This document shows, piece after piece, positions 33,602-42,335 of a stretch of 52,216 nt of DNA. Each line of letters opens with the position of its first letter. The stretch's first letter is position 1. This DNA comes from Terriglobia bacterium (lineage in GTDB: Bacteria > Acidobacteriota > Terriglobia > Acidiferrales > UBA7541). The stretch lies in contig JAIQES010000030.1 in NCBI GenBank assembly GCA_020073705.1, positions 1-52,216 of the forward strand. The letters are read 5' to 3'. A program made the translations under genes and the position numbers. The notes under the pieces are model-generated. The model had not been told where the DNA came from. It saw only the letters and a program-made list of their open reading frames with translations, and searched no databases.

Positions 33602-34609
33602 ATGAAAATTGATATCTTTTGCCATGTCTTTCCGCGGAGCTTCTTTGACCGCATGCTCAAGCTTCCGGAAAGCGGCATAAAAAAGCGGTCCGTTGAAGTC
33701 CCGGCGATGGTGGACCTGGATATTCGTTTCCGCATGATGGACCGGTTCGGCGACTATGTGCAGGTTGTGTGCCTGGCTTCCCCGCCGATGGAAGCTTTTG
33801 GTGATGCAAATCTTTCCCCGGAATTGGCTCGCCTCGCTAATGACGGCCTGGCGGAGCTCGTCGTGAAGCACCCGGACCGCTTTCCCGGCTTCATAGCCTC
33901 GTTACCAATGAACAATCCCGAAGCTGCGGTCCAGGAAATTGAGCGCGCCGTTATGAAGTTGGGAGCTACCGGAGTTCAGTTCTTCACCAATGTGAATGGC
34001 CGGCCGCTCGATGATCCTATGTTTTTGCCGATTTTCGAGAAAATGGCCGCAGTCAATCTTCCGATCTGGCTCCACCCGTCACGGCCTGCCAGCTTCCCAG
34101 ACTACCAAACGGAGAAGAAATCAAAATACGAAATGTGGTGGGTGTTCGGATGGCCGTACGAGACTTCGGTGGCCATGGCGCGCATCTTGTTTGCGGGGTA
34201 CTTTGACCGCTTCCCGGACCTCAAAATCATCACACACCACATGGGCGCCATGATTCCCTACTTTTCCGGGCGCACGGGTCCGGGATTGGACCAGTTGGGG
34301 GCGCGGACCGAAGATGAGGATTTGACCGTCTATTCCCGACGCCTCAAAAAACGCCCGCAGGAATACTTCAAAATGTTTTACGCCGACACCGCGACGTTTG
34401 GATCGCGTCCCGCGATGCAATGCGGCCTGGAGTTCTTCGGCGCCGATCAAGTTCTGTTTGCATCCGACTCGCCATTCGATCCGGAGAAGGGTCCCGGGTA
34501 CATTCGCGAGACCATTCGTTGCATCGAAGAGCTTTCCATCTCAGCCGAAGACCGTACAAAGATTTACGAGGGCAATGCCCGCAGGTTGTTGCGGCTAAAA
34601 CTGGCGTGA
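33602..34609 (+). CDS. Amidohydrolase-2 family (ACMSD/resorcylate decarboxylase-like) enzyme
   Basis: A 335-residue TIM-barrel enzyme. It has IWLHPSRPASFPDY, TSVAMARILFAGYFDRFPDL, KIITHHMGAMIPYFSGR and VLFASDSPFDPEKGPGY, the pattern of metal-dependent decarboxylases related to aminocarboxymuconate-semialdehyde and resorcylate decarboxylases. The strand-5 and strand-6 His and the C-terminal Asp are kept. The N-terminal motif reads IDIFCHVFP, so the first His of HxH is Phe. It could decarboxylate or hydrolyse an aromatic or unsaturated acid. The ATG at 33602 is chosen because the family's first strand begins there and GAAGGG precedes it. Divergent from the 2-oxoacid dehydrogenase operon. Confidence 0.8.
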   Translation: MKIDIFCHVFPRSFFDRMLKLPESGIKKRSVEVPAMVDLDIRFRMMDRFGDYVQVVCLASPPMEAFGDANLSPELARLANDGLAELVVKHPDRFPGFIASLPMNNPEAAVQEIERAVMKLGATGVQFFTNVNGRPLDDPMFLPIFEKMAAVNLPIWLHPSRPASFPDYQTEKKSKYEMWWVFGWPYETSVAMARILFAGYFDRFPDLKIITHHMGAMIPYFSGRTGPGLDQLGARTEDEDLTVYSRRLKKRPQEYFKMFYADTATFGSRPAMQCGLEFFGADQVLFASDSPFDPEKGPGYIRETIRCIEELSISAEDRTKIYEGNARRLLRLKLA

Positions 34610-34709
34610 AGCGCTACGCGCGAGGGCTATTGCCGGTCAAGTTGGCGTGGCGGCACACACAGGATGCCGCTCGCGGTGAACCCTCGCGGTGAACCGCAGC
34701 CAGGCAATC

Positions 34710-36059
34710 TCAGTCGTAGTCGGCAGCTACGTCTTGGCCTGGCTCGGGCAGCCAGAAGCTGGCAATAAAGCCGATGGCATAAGCCAGCAGGCCCACGATC
34801 CCTGCCGCGTACGCGAGTTGTCTCGTCGTTGTCCCCCCAGGCATATAGGCAACGATGCTCGTTGTGAGCAGGGCCGCGGATGTTCCGAGCATGCGTCCGC
34901 CGATGTTGGCCGCAAAGCTCTCTCCCGTGCCGCGCAGATGTACGGGATAAACCAAAGGCAAATAATTTCCCCAGAAGTTGAACTGTGCCACCGTTACCAA
35001 ACCCAATAGGAAAATCCCCAACCAGGACATATTCGCATCCCGCACGGCGGGGAAGAATACAACCAGCAGAATAAATAGCAAGCCCGGCACCTGAAATATG
35101 CGCAGCAGTTGCCGCCGGCTCATCAGGCGGACCGCCAGAAAGGCCATCAGAAAACGTCCTAGTAATCCGCCGATTTCTTGGGCAGCCTGCAAAACGCCCA
35201 CTCGTTGTTGCTGCGCTGCGTGCAATAGGATTCGGACCCCCGGTGTTCCCGGGATAATTCTGGCAAAATGTTGCAGCATGCCGAAAGACGCTGCGTAGGC
35301 GCACGCCATCATCAGGCAGGTTAGCAAAGCCGTTTTGCGAAACGCGGGATGAAACAGTTCGAGAACACTCGGCCGTTTCAGCGTTCCTTCCAGCTTCTTC
35401 TGCCTCCAGATCGGAGACTCGGGCAGGAAAGGAAGGACGAGGATCACGGGAATGGCGGGTAGGATTCCGAGCATCAAGGTGTAGCGCCACGCTTCGTGCC
35501 CGCCGTGGATTGCAGGAAACCGCTGGCTGAAAGTCACCGCTAGATAATACGCGCCGCTCATCACAATGCCGCCAGTGGACGAGAATCCTTGCGTGTATCC
35601 GAGAATAGCTTCGCGTCGTTCTCGCGCTGGAAAAAGCTCTGCCAGCCACGCTGTGGATGCGACGAATTCCACCGACACGCCGACAAAAGACAGCGAGCGC
35701 AAGACCAGAAGTTCAACGGGCGATGTTGCAAAAGCCGTAGCGAACGTGGCAAAAGCCGGCAGCACGATACTCCAGAGCAGCACTCGACGCCGTCCAAGAA
35801 GATCGATCAAGTATCCGCCGAGCAAACCAAAGATGCCCCCCGCCACTGCGGGGACGTAAAAAAGCATTCCGATCCAATGATTGAAAATAGCGCTGCCGGG
35901 CTTGGCTCCGAGCAACTCGGTCAAAGCGGGTTGAACGATGAGGGTCAGAACCAGAAGCACAAATGTGTCGAACAGGAATCCGATGCACGCAATCGCACAG
36001 ATGGCCCACTGGACCGGCGTCAGACGCGGGGACCCGTTTTCTGCCGTGGATTGGGACAC
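34710..36059 (-). CDS. MFS transporter
   Basis: A 449-residue major facilitator with about 12 hydrophobic segments. The family loop motif is GYLIDLLGRRRVLLW after segment 2, with an acidic-site-containing first segment (CIGFLFDTFVLLVLTLIV). Such carriers in aromatic-acid clusters often import aromatic or other carboxylic acids by proton symport; the substrate here is not determined. The start is GTG at 36059, with GGAGGAAGTGC upstream. Convergent with the amidohydrolase. Confidence 0.85.
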   Translation of the reverse strand: MSQSTAENGSPRLTPVQWAICAIACIGFLFDTFVLLVLTLIVQPALTELLGAKPGSAIFNHWIGMLFYVPAVAGGIFGLLGGYLIDLLGRRRVLLWSIVLPAFATFATAFATSPVELLVLRSLSFVGVSVEFVASTAWLAELFPARERREAILGYTQGFSSTGGIVMSGAYYLAVTFSQRFPAIHGGHEAWRYTLMLGILPAIPVILVLPFLPESPIWRQKKLEGTLKRPSVLELFHPAFRKTALLTCLMMACAYAASFGMLQHFARIIPGTPGVRILLHAAQQQRVGVLQAAQEIGGLLGRFLMAFLAVRLMSRRQLLRIFQVPGLLFILLVVFFPAVRDANMSWLGIFLLGLVTVAQFNFWGNYLPLVYPVHLRGTGESFAANIGGRMLGTSAALLTTSIVAYMPGGTTTRQLAYAAGIVGLLAYAIGFIASFWLPEPGQDVAADYD

Positions 36060-36146
36060 GCACTTCCTCCGAAATACCCTCTATATTCGCTACACGTATT
36101 TTCTTTACAGGAATGATCGTGTGTCGCGGGAGCGTATCAAAGATCG

Positions 36147-36347
36147 GATTTTACTGTCAACGTGGTCGAGGCGCTGCAGAAGAGCCTGGGCGCTAAACTG
36201 AATGTCAAGGAAGGTGTGGACCTTTACTCCCAGTTGGGCTGCCAGGTGCGGGCCGAATCGTTGCTTCCAGGAGAACTCTCGGGCGAGTGTGAAGGTTATC
36301 GTGCTCGGATCGTTTTGCAGTTCAAGACGATTTACATTCGCAAGTAA
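36147..36347 (+). pseudogene. Relic joining a bcrA/bcrD tail to the small bcr-linked protein
   Basis: The plus strand reads VVEALQKSLGAKLNV (36162-36206), matching [15 protein letters not shown] near the C-terminus of BcrA. It continues without a break into EGVDLYSQLGCQVRAESLLP, then GECEGYRARIVLQFKTIYIRK and a stop. That second part aligns with the C-terminal half of the 95-residue protein at 231-518. A deletion has fused the two neighbours, removing the end of the ATPase subunit and the start of the small protein. The second Cys of GECEGC is Tyr here. This is the remnant of a second benzoyl-CoA reductase cluster in opposite orientation. An open frame remains, but function is unlikely. Confidence 0.8.
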
Positions 36348-36357
36348 ACAAGCGGAC

Positions 36358-36380
36358 GGAAAAAGCTTCGGCTTTTCCTT
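36358..36380 (+). terminator. Hairpin with TTCG loop, probable terminator
   Basis: GGAAAA(A)GC-TTCG-GCTTTTCC forms an 8-bp stem with one bulged A and a stable TTCG tetraloop, 11 bases after the relic's stop codon. It also lies just past the 3' end of the convergent transglutaminase-like gene, so it may serve both directions. Confidence 0.5.
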
Positions 36381-36395
36381 GCCGGAGAAAAGGTC

Positions 36396-37052
36396 CTATG
36401 CTTCTCTCGCGAAGTCTCCGTGCTCGCCCGTAGCGAGCAGCGCCAGCCAGCGCGGGTACATCTTCTTGAAGTCGGCCATGATCATGTCGTATGGCACATC
36501 CGGGTAGTGACCTCGCTGCCTGACGTACTCCATGTGTCGGCGGCCTCCTTGGTCGTATTCGTGGAAGAGCGAATCGTTCCGCCCATCGAATTCCAGCGGA
36601 CGCACACCGAAACGTTTGCAGAGGCTCAGGTTGAAGGCGGGCGTAGCTTTCACCCACCGGCCTTCAAGATAAAGCTCGGTATAGCCGTGCCAGATGAAGA
36701 GGTCGCCACCAATCAACTCGATGAGCTTCTTTGTGGAAAGGTGGTTGCGCACATCGGCATAGCCGAGCCGCGCGGGGATGTCCACGGACCGGGCAGCCGT
36801 GGCGAGCAGGGCAGCCTTCGGAATGCAGAATCCTCGCTTGGCACGCAGGCAATCGCTGGCTCGAAAGTACGACCGATCCTCGCCCGCGCAGTAGGGGTCG
36901 TAATGAATGTCGTCACGGACCGCGTAGTATAGCTTCACCGCGCGCGAAACGGCATCGGCGGCGCCAGCCGTCGTCTTCTGCGCGAAGGCCCGCACCTCCG
37001 GATCACTGCTGTCGATAAATTCACCTGCTGCCAGATACGGTTCGAGATTCAT
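36396..37052 (-). CDS. Transglutaminase-like protein
   Basis: A 218-residue protein with a transglutaminase-like core. It has the Cys in RAKRGFCIPKAALLATAARS, a His in FIWHGYTELYLEGRWVKATP, and IPARLGYADVRNH between them. The third member of the usual Cys-His-Asp triad is not obvious, because the D-P-T position reads ATPAFN. Proteins of this kind can be proteases, amidases or inactive. The ATG at 37052 has AAGG upstream and begins at the conserved N-terminus; the frame from 37145 adds 31 unrelated residues. Function unknown. Confidence 0.65.
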   Translation of the reverse strand: MNLEPYLAAGEFIDSSDPEVRAFAQKTTAGAADAVSRAVKLYYAVRDDIHYDPYCAGEDRSYFRASDCLRAKRGFCIPKAALLATAARSVDIPARLGYADVRNHLSTKKLIELIGGDLFIWHGYTELYLEGRWVKATPAFNLSLCKRFGVRPLEFDGRNDSLFHEYDQGGRRHMEYVRQRGHYPDVPYDMIMADFKKMYPRWLALLATGEHGDFAREA

Positions 37053-37324
37053 GACACCTTTATAATCCCACGGATCATAGCTTTCGCGCCACCCGCGAGA
37101 GCAATGTAGCTTCTCTCCCTCATCGCGCGGAGCCGGCACAGTCACACGCCCGCGCTAGAAACGCCGAATTTATTCCCTGCGCTTGCTCTCGCGAGTGCTT
37201 GATCTTCCACCGCCACTGGCATAATCTTCAAATCGGCGAAGCCTTCTGTTTCTGCGTTTCTGATTTGAGCACCCGGACTACGGACGGCACGAACAAAAAT
37301 GCTCCTCGGCGTGGAAGAACAAGA

Positions 37325-37744
37325 ATGCTGACGAATCGCAGGACCATCGCTATCGAATGGGGAGATTGCGATCCCGCAGGTGTTGTTTATTACCCCCGCT
37401 ATTTCGCCTACTTCAGTGCTTGCATGGACGCTCTGTTCGAGCGTGGCGGTCTCCCGCGGGAGATGAGAGAGAACAAGTATCAGATTCTCGGCACGCCGAT
37501 GGTGGATGCACGAGCGCGATTTATTGCGCCGTTACGCTATGGCGAAACCGCGGTGATTGAATCCTGTGTGACAGAATTCCGCAAGAGCAGTTTCCAGGTC
37601 CGGCATAAGCTCTACAAGGGCAAGGACCTCGCAGTCGAGGCATTCGAGACTCGCGTCTGGGCCGTTCGATCCGCTGCCGATCCAAAAAAAATGGAAGGAA
37701 GACCAATCCCACTCGATGTGATCAAGAGATTTTCGAAGCCTTAG
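37325..37744 (+). CDS. Acyl-CoA thioesterase, 4-hydroxybenzoyl-CoA thioesterase type
   Basis: A 139-residue single hot-dog domain. The segment IEWGDCDPAGVVYYPRYFAY contains the catalytic Asp in the GDCDPAG motif of Pseudomonas-type 4-hydroxybenzoyl-CoA thioesterase. It hydrolyses aromatic or ring-derived CoA thioesters and may protect the CoA pool. The ATG at 37325 fits the family's N-terminus. It faces the adjacent SDR-ACAD-hydratase-ligase operon, in which related thioesterases are often found (2-aminobenzoyl-CoA/salicylyl-CoA clusters). Confidence 0.85.
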   Translation: MLTNRRTIAIEWGDCDPAGVVYYPRYFAYFSACMDALFERGGLPREMRENKYQILGTPMVDARARFIAPLRYGETAVIESCVTEFRKSSFQVRHKLYKGKDLAVEAFETRVWAVRSAADPKKMEGRPIPLDVIKRFSKP

Positions 37745-37860
37745 AGCAGCAAAACCTCTCGTACAGCGGTCTGGAAGGAAATCCTCATCGTGAATTTCAC
37801 CGATCAGGCTTCGCTCATTCCGTGCAGAGAAAACCACCGGCACCGCCTTACATTTCGAAT

Positions 37861-38658
37861 TCATGGCATAAGCTCGCCACCGGCGAGGACGATGCTCTGC
37901 CCGGTCACCGATGCGGCGCCGTCGCTGCACAGCCAAACTACGGCATCCGCTATCTCTGTTGGCTGGATGAGTCGCCTTTGCGGATTGTGTGCTACCAAGC
38001 TGGCGAGAGCCTCCTCGGAGCTGTGGCTGGTCTTGCTGGTGATGTTGGCGATGGTGCGGACAGTCATTTCGGTGTCGACGTAGCCGGGGCACACCGCGTT
38101 GACCGTGACGTTCGTGCGCGCCGTTTCAATTGCCAGAGCCCGGGTCAGGCCGATCATGGCGTGCTTGGCCGCACAATACGCGGTAATGTAAGGATACCCC
38201 GTTAGGCCGGCGACCGAAGCAATGTTGATGATCCGGCCCCATCCTGCTTCCAGCATGCCCGGTAAGACCGCCTGAGTGCAATAAACAGCGCCCATCAGGT
38301 CCACGTCGAGCAGCTTGCGCCACAACGCCGCGTCCGACTTGAGGAACGGCGCCGAGGCGGCAATCCCAGCGTTATTAACCATGATAGTCGGGGGGCCTAG
38401 TGCGTCTCTTAGGGTGGCGATAGCTTTGCGGGCCGCGGCTTCATCGGTTACGTCGACTGGCGCCGTCGCCACTTTGGCCCCGTGCTCTTTACTGAGGCGG
38501 GTCGCCTCTGCCTGCAAGACCTCTGCTTTCCGGCCAATGAGAGAGACGGAGGCGCCCAAGCGCGCCAGGGCCTCGGCCACGGCTGCGCCGATTCCGCGTC
38601 CTCCACCGGTGATCACTGCATGGCGGCCGGCTAGTGGCGGTTTGGTGTTTGCTTGCAT
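37861..38658 (-). CDS. Short-chain dehydrogenase of an aryl-CoA cluster
   Basis: A 265-residue classical SDR with AVITGGGRGIGAAVAEAL, VNNAGIAASAPFLK, catalytic Ser in NIASVAGLTGYPYI and Tyr-Lys in YCAAKHAMIGLTRAL, then VNAVCPGYVDTEM. Its sequence resembles the SDR that accompanies 2-aminobenzoyl-CoA/salicylyl-CoA monooxygenase genes, so oxidation of a cyclic or acyclic 3-hydroxyacyl-CoA is likely. The ATG at 38658 shares a base with the stop of the acyl-CoA dehydrogenase gene (a GTG at 38661 is the alternative). Last gene of the six-gene operon. Confidence 0.85.
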   Translation of the reverse strand: MQANTKPPLAGRHAVITGGGRGIGAAVAEALARLGASVSLIGRKAEVLQAEATRLSKEHGAKVATAPVDVTDEAAARKAIATLRDALGPPTIMVNNAGIAASAPFLKSDAALWRKLLDVDLMGAVYCTQAVLPGMLEAGWGRIINIASVAGLTGYPYITAYCAAKHAMIGLTRALAIETARTNVTVNAVCPGYVDTEMTVRTIANITSKTSHSSEEALASLVAHNPQRRLIQPTEIADAVVWLCSDGAASVTGQSIVLAGGELMP

Positions 38659-39884
38659 CACACGGTCCCGTGTTCCATGCTGACTCGATCTTTTTCCGCC
38701 ACCGCCGTTTCCAGCACCTTGGAGCCGATAATCAATTTCAGCACCTCACTGGCCCCCTCATAGATGCGCAGTGCCCGGATCTCACGGTAGAGCCGCTCCA
38801 CCGTCATACCACGAACGACACCCAGGCCGCCGAACATCTGTACCGCCTCGTCGATCACTTTTTGTGCCGATTCCGTAGCATACAGCTTGGCCATCGAGGC
38901 CTCCCGCGTGACGCGCCGGCCCAGAACATCTTTGGTCCAAGCAGATCGGTAAATCAGTAGCGCCGCAGCGTCGACCCATACCGCCATGTCCCCAAGCTTG
39001 ACTTGAGTCAACTGGAACTCGGCCTGCGTCTTGCCAAACATGCGGCGCTTGAGCGTCCGCGCAGTTGCCTCGTCCAGCGCCCGGCGGGCAAAGCCCAGGG
39101 CGGCAGCGCCAACCGAGGAGCGGAAGATATCCAGCGTGGCCATGGCGATCTTGAAACCCTCGCCCGGCAGCCCCAGCAAGCAATCGGCGGGAACGCGACA
39201 GTTAGTCAGACGAAGGGTGCCCAGAGGGTGAGGTGCAATCACTTCGATGCGCTCGGAGGTGTCCAAACCGGGAGTGCCGGCATCGAGGATAAAGGCGGAC
39301 AGGCCTTTGGTTCCCGGCCCTTCGCCCGTGCGGGCAAAGACGATATAGAAGGACGCGAGGCCGGCATTGGAGATCCACGTCTTCACTCCATCGAGGCGCC
39401 AGAAGCCGCCATCGCGGGTGGCCGTGGTAGCAATCGCACTGACGTCGGAGCCAGCGTCGGGTTCCGAGAGGGCAAAGGCGGCAATCGCGGTGCCCGCAGC
39501 CACCCGTGGGAGGATGGAGCGCTTCTGGTCCTCGCGGCCGTACAGCGTAATCGGGGCGCTGCCCAAGCCCTGCATCGCTAGAGCGAAATCGGCAAGCCCC
39601 GAGGCCCGCCCCAAGGTCTCGCGAGCGAGGCACAGGCTGCGCACATCGAGCTTCTCGCGCAACCCTCCGTAGGCGCCAGGGATGCAAGCGCGCAGCAGTC
39701 CCGCCTTGCCGAGTTCGCGCACCAGCCGGGCGACGCAAGCATAGACCGCATCTGAGTTATTCTCAGCCTCAGCACCTTCGAGCAGCGACGGGAGGGCCTC
39801 TCCCGCCCAGCGCTCCAATTCTTGGGCGAGATCACGATGGCCGTCGTCGAAGAACGGCCAGGCGAGGAAACTCTTGTCGGACAT
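38658..39884 (-). CDS. Acyl-CoA dehydrogenase family protein
   Basis: A 408-residue acyl-CoA dehydrogenase with [38 protein letters not shown] and the C-terminal [20 protein letters not shown] and [14 protein letters not shown], where Glu of YEGASE is the usual catalytic base position. It would desaturate a ring-derived acyl-CoA, in the manner of AliB-like or Abm-cluster dehydrogenases. Its ATG overlaps the hydratase stop by one base (TGATG), and the next gene's start overlaps its own stop, so translation is coupled. Confidence 0.87.
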   Translation of the reverse strand: MSDKSFLAWPFFDDGHRDLAQELERWAGEALPSLLEGAEAENNSDAVYACVARLVRELGKAGLLRACIPGAYGGLREKLDVRSLCLARETLGRASGLADFALAMQGLGSAPITLYGREDQKRSILPRVAAGTAIAAFALSEPDAGSDVSAIATTATRDGGFWRLDGVKTWISNAGLASFYIVFARTGEGPGTKGLSAFILDAGTPGLDTSERIEVIAPHPLGTLRLTNCRVPADCLLGLPGEGFKIAMATLDIFRSSVGAAALGFARRALDEATARTLKRRMFGKTQAEFQLTQVKLGDMAVWVDAAALLIYRSAWTKDVLGRRVTREASMAKLYATESAQKVIDEAVQMFGGLGVVRGMTVERLYREIRALRIYEGASEVLKLIIGSKVLETAVAEKDRVSMEHGTV

Positions 39885-40702
39885 CAATTGCCCTCGAAGA
39901 CAGGCTTCTGCTTGGCGACGAAGGCATTGTAGGCGCGTTCGAAGTCCTTGGTCTGCATGCAAATGGCCTGGGCTTGGGCCTCTGACTCGATACACTCGTC
40001 GAGGCCGTGGCTCCATTCCTGGACCAGCATCTTCTTGGTCATGCCGTGCCCAAAAGTCGGGCCATCGGCAAGACTGGCGGCCATGGCGGTGCTTTCCTCA
40101 AGCAGCTTCTCGGGTTCCACCAGGCGGTTGTAAAAGCCGTAGCGCTCCGCTTCCTCGCCACCCATCACACGCCCTGTGAACAGAAGGTCAGCGGCGCGTG
40201 ACATCCCGATTAGCCGCGGCAGCAGAGTGCACGCTCCCATATCGGCCCCCGCCAGCCCGACGCGCACGAACAGAAACGCGACCTTACTCCGCGCCGTGCC
40301 GAACCGCAGGTCGGAACCGCAAGCAATCATCGCTCCGGCTCCGGCGCAGACGCCGTCAATGGCGGCGATGATAGGTTGCGGACACGCGCGCATCGCCTTG
40401 ATCATATCGCCGGTCATCCGCGTGAACGCCAGTAACGCGGTCATGTCCATCTTCACCAGTTTTCCGATGATGTCGTGGACATCGCCCCCGGAGCAGAAAT
40501 TGCCGCCGGCGCCGGTGAACACCACCGTCTTGATGTCGGTGGCATAGACCAACTGGCGGAACAAATCCCGCAGCTCGGCGTAGGATTCCAGGGTCAATGG
40601 ATTCTTGCGCTCGGGACGATCGAGCGTAATGGTGCCCACCTTGCCGGCGACGGCCCACCCAAAATGGACGGCCTTGTAATTCGACATTTGAGTTTGTTTC
40701 AT
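39884..40702 (-). CDS. Enoyl-CoA hydratase family protein (aryl-CoA cluster type)
   Basis: A 272-residue crotonase-fold enzyme with [56 protein letters not shown] and [19 protein letters not shown]. These segments closely recall, from memory, the hydratase encoded in 2-aminobenzoyl-CoA/salicylyl-CoA clusters. The ATG at 40702 has AAAGGAG 3 bases upstream; a longer frame from 40735 is less likely. Which ring product it hydrates, or whether it cleaves a C-C bond like the ketohydrolase BadI, is unresolved. Confidence 0.85.
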   Translation of the reverse strand: MKQTQMSNYKAVHFGWAVAGKVGTITLDRPERKNPLTLESYAELRDLFRQLVYATDIKTVVFTGAGGNFCSGGDVHDIIGKLVKMDMTALLAFTRMTGDMIKAMRACPQPIIAAIDGVCAGAGAMIACGSDLRFGTARSKVAFLFVRVGLAGADMGACTLLPRLIGMSRAADLLFTGRVMGGEEAERYGFYNRLVEPEKLLEESTAMAASLADGPTFGHGMTKKMLVQEWSHGLDECIESEAQAQAICMQTKDFERAYNAFVAKQKPVFEGN

Positions 40703-40749
40703 GCGCTCCTTTCCTGTAGTCATTTCCTCTAGCAATTAAAAAAAACAGA

Positions 40750-41496
40750 TCAGCCAACCATCGTCAGGCCGCCGCTCACGCTCAGGACTTGGCCCGTGAT
40801 GTAGTCCGAACGCGAACTGGCGAAAAAGAGTATAGCATCGGCGATTTCCTGGGGTTTGGCGAAGCGCCGGAAGGGGATGGCCCGCTTGAAAGCCTCCAAA
40901 TGTTTCTCAGGCACTGCATGCAGGAGCGGCGTTTCGGTGGGACCCGGGCAGACGCAATTAACGTTGATGTTGTAGCGCGCCATTTCGCGCGCGAGCGACT
41001 TTGTAAAGGCAATGATGCCGCCCTTGGCGCCGGCATAGACGGTCTCCCCCATGCTGCCGACCCGCCCGGCGTCACTGCTGATGTTGACAATCTTGCCGGT
41101 GTTGCGTTCGATCATCCTGGGCAGGAAGGCCTTGACCAATTTCATCGGGCCGATGAAGTTGAGGTTGATGACCTTGTTCCAGAACTCGGGTGTGGTTTCC
41201 AAGAACGGCGTGATCTGACCCCATCCAGCGCCGTTGACGACGATATCGGCCGCGCCCGCCTTGCCAGCGAACGCTTCGGCACAGGCGGCGATGGAAGCGT
41301 CATCGGTGACGTCAAGGTGAATGTACTCGCCTTTGTGGCCTTTATTTCGAATGGCCGCAGCGGCAGCCTCGCCCTTGTCGCGCGCGATGTCGGCCAAAAA
41401 TACCCGCGCTCCCGCCTCGGCCAGGGTCTGGGCGGTGGCCAGGCCGATTCCGGAGGCGGCGCCAGTAACGATCGCACTCTTATCATTGAGCTTCAT
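40750..41496 (-). CDS. badH: BadH-like short-chain dehydrogenase, second copy
   Basis: A 248-residue SDR: AIVTGAASGIGLATAQTLAE, VNGAGWGQITPFLETTPEFW, NISSDAGRVGSMGETVYAGA with Ser, Tyr and Lys in place, and the ending ITGQVLSVSGGLTMVG. It resembles 2-hydroxycyclohexanecarboxyl-CoA dehydrogenase BadH and the SDR at 4811-5584. AGGAGAAACT precedes the ATG at 41496. It sits between two hydratase genes, fitting a hydration-oxidation pair acting on a reduced-ring CoA ester. Confidence 0.78.
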   Translation of the reverse strand: MKLNDKSAIVTGAASGIGLATAQTLAEAGARVFLADIARDKGEAAAAAIRNKGHKGEYIHLDVTDDASIAACAEAFAGKAGAADIVVNGAGWGQITPFLETTPEFWNKVINLNFIGPMKLVKAFLPRMIERNTGKIVNISSDAGRVGSMGETVYAGAKGGIIAFTKSLAREMARYNINVNCVCPGPTETPLLHAVPEKHLEAFKRAIPFRRFAKPQEIADAILFFASSRSDYITGQVLSVSGGLTMVG

Positions 41497-41551
41497 AGTT
41501 TCTCCTGAACCAAGTTGTACACAACGTGAAAGGGACTTCGCACACAGGACT

Positions 41552-42322
41552 CTAGGTTCCCTTCCGGCTAAGGAATTCGGAAACCCTGCGGCGAGTTTCC
41601 GGGTGGTCGTAAAGGCGCCGGCTACCGGCAAGCTCCTCGGCGTAGCCGTCCCGGCCCGGACCGTCTGCCGCGGCGATGCAGCGCTTATTCGCAGCCAGTG
41701 CTGCCCGGGGCGCGTTGGCGAAGTGCGCAGCCAGTTCGCGGGTCCACTCTGCCAACTGCTCCCGGGGTTGCGCCCATTGGACGATTCCCAGCCGTTCGGC
41801 CAGCGCACCATCGACTACCTCGCCCCCAAGGATCAGACGGCTGGCGATGCCGCGGCCGCACAACCGGGTCAGCCGCTGAGTGCCGCCAGCGCCCGGCACC
41901 AGACCCAGCCCCACTTCTGGCAGACCTAACTTTGCTTCCACTGCGGCGACGCGCACGTCGCAAGCCAGCGCTAATTCCAACCCGCCCCCCAGGGCTGCCC
42001 CGCCGATCTCGGCAACCGTAACCAAAGGTGCCGCCTCAATGCGCTCGAAAAGACGCTGCATGCGGCGCACGACCTCCACCATGACATCGGGGCCCTCGGG
42101 GGTAGCAAAGCAGGAGCGCATCAAAGCGAGGTCGGCGCCGGCGCAGAATGCCTTTTGATCGCTGCGGATGTGCAGCACCGATACTTCTTCGTCGGCTGCA
42201 ACCTCATTGAGCACGGAGTCGAGGCGGGCGAGCAACTCGTCATTCAGCGCGTTCACGGGAGGGCGCGAGAGCGTGGCCACGGCGACACGGCCGATACGTT
42301 CGACCGAAAGCATCTGTTCCAT
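41552..42322 (-). CDS. Enoyl-CoA hydratase/isomerase family protein
   Basis: A 256-residue crotonase with LSRPPVNALNDELLARLDSV, KAFCAGADLALMRSCFA, EIGGAALGGGLELALACDVR and LPEVGLGLVPGAGGTQRLTR, where Glu in LPEVG and in GGGLELAL are usual catalytic positions of hydratases. It follows the ligase gene by 13 bases. The ATG at 42322 is preceded by GGAGGGAGG; a second ATG at 42313 is equally placed. It is the BadK-like candidate for hydrating cyclohexene-carbonyl-CoA or its aryl analogue. Confidence 0.85.
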   Translation of the reverse strand: MEQMLSVERIGRVAVATLSRPPVNALNDELLARLDSVLNEVAADEEVSVLHIRSDQKAFCAGADLALMRSCFATPEGPDVMVEVVRRMQRLFERIEAAPLVTVAEIGGAALGGGLELALACDVRVAAVEAKLGLPEVGLGLVPGAGGTQRLTRLCGRGIASRLILGGEVVDGALAERLGIVQWAQPREQLAEWTRELAAHFANAPRAALAANKRCIAAADGPGRDGYAEELAGSRRLYDHPETRRRVSEFLSRKGT

Positions 42323-42335
42323 CCTCCCTCCTTGC

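Noticed and set aside
34673-34697. Direct repeat CTCGCGGTGAAC twice, between convergent genes
   Set aside because: A short 12-base tandem repeat with no stem, T-run or element boundary; probably incidental.
34627-35649. 340-codon minus-strand frame within the MFS gene
   Set aside because: Same-strand shadow of the transporter, Arg-rich and without membrane pattern or domain.
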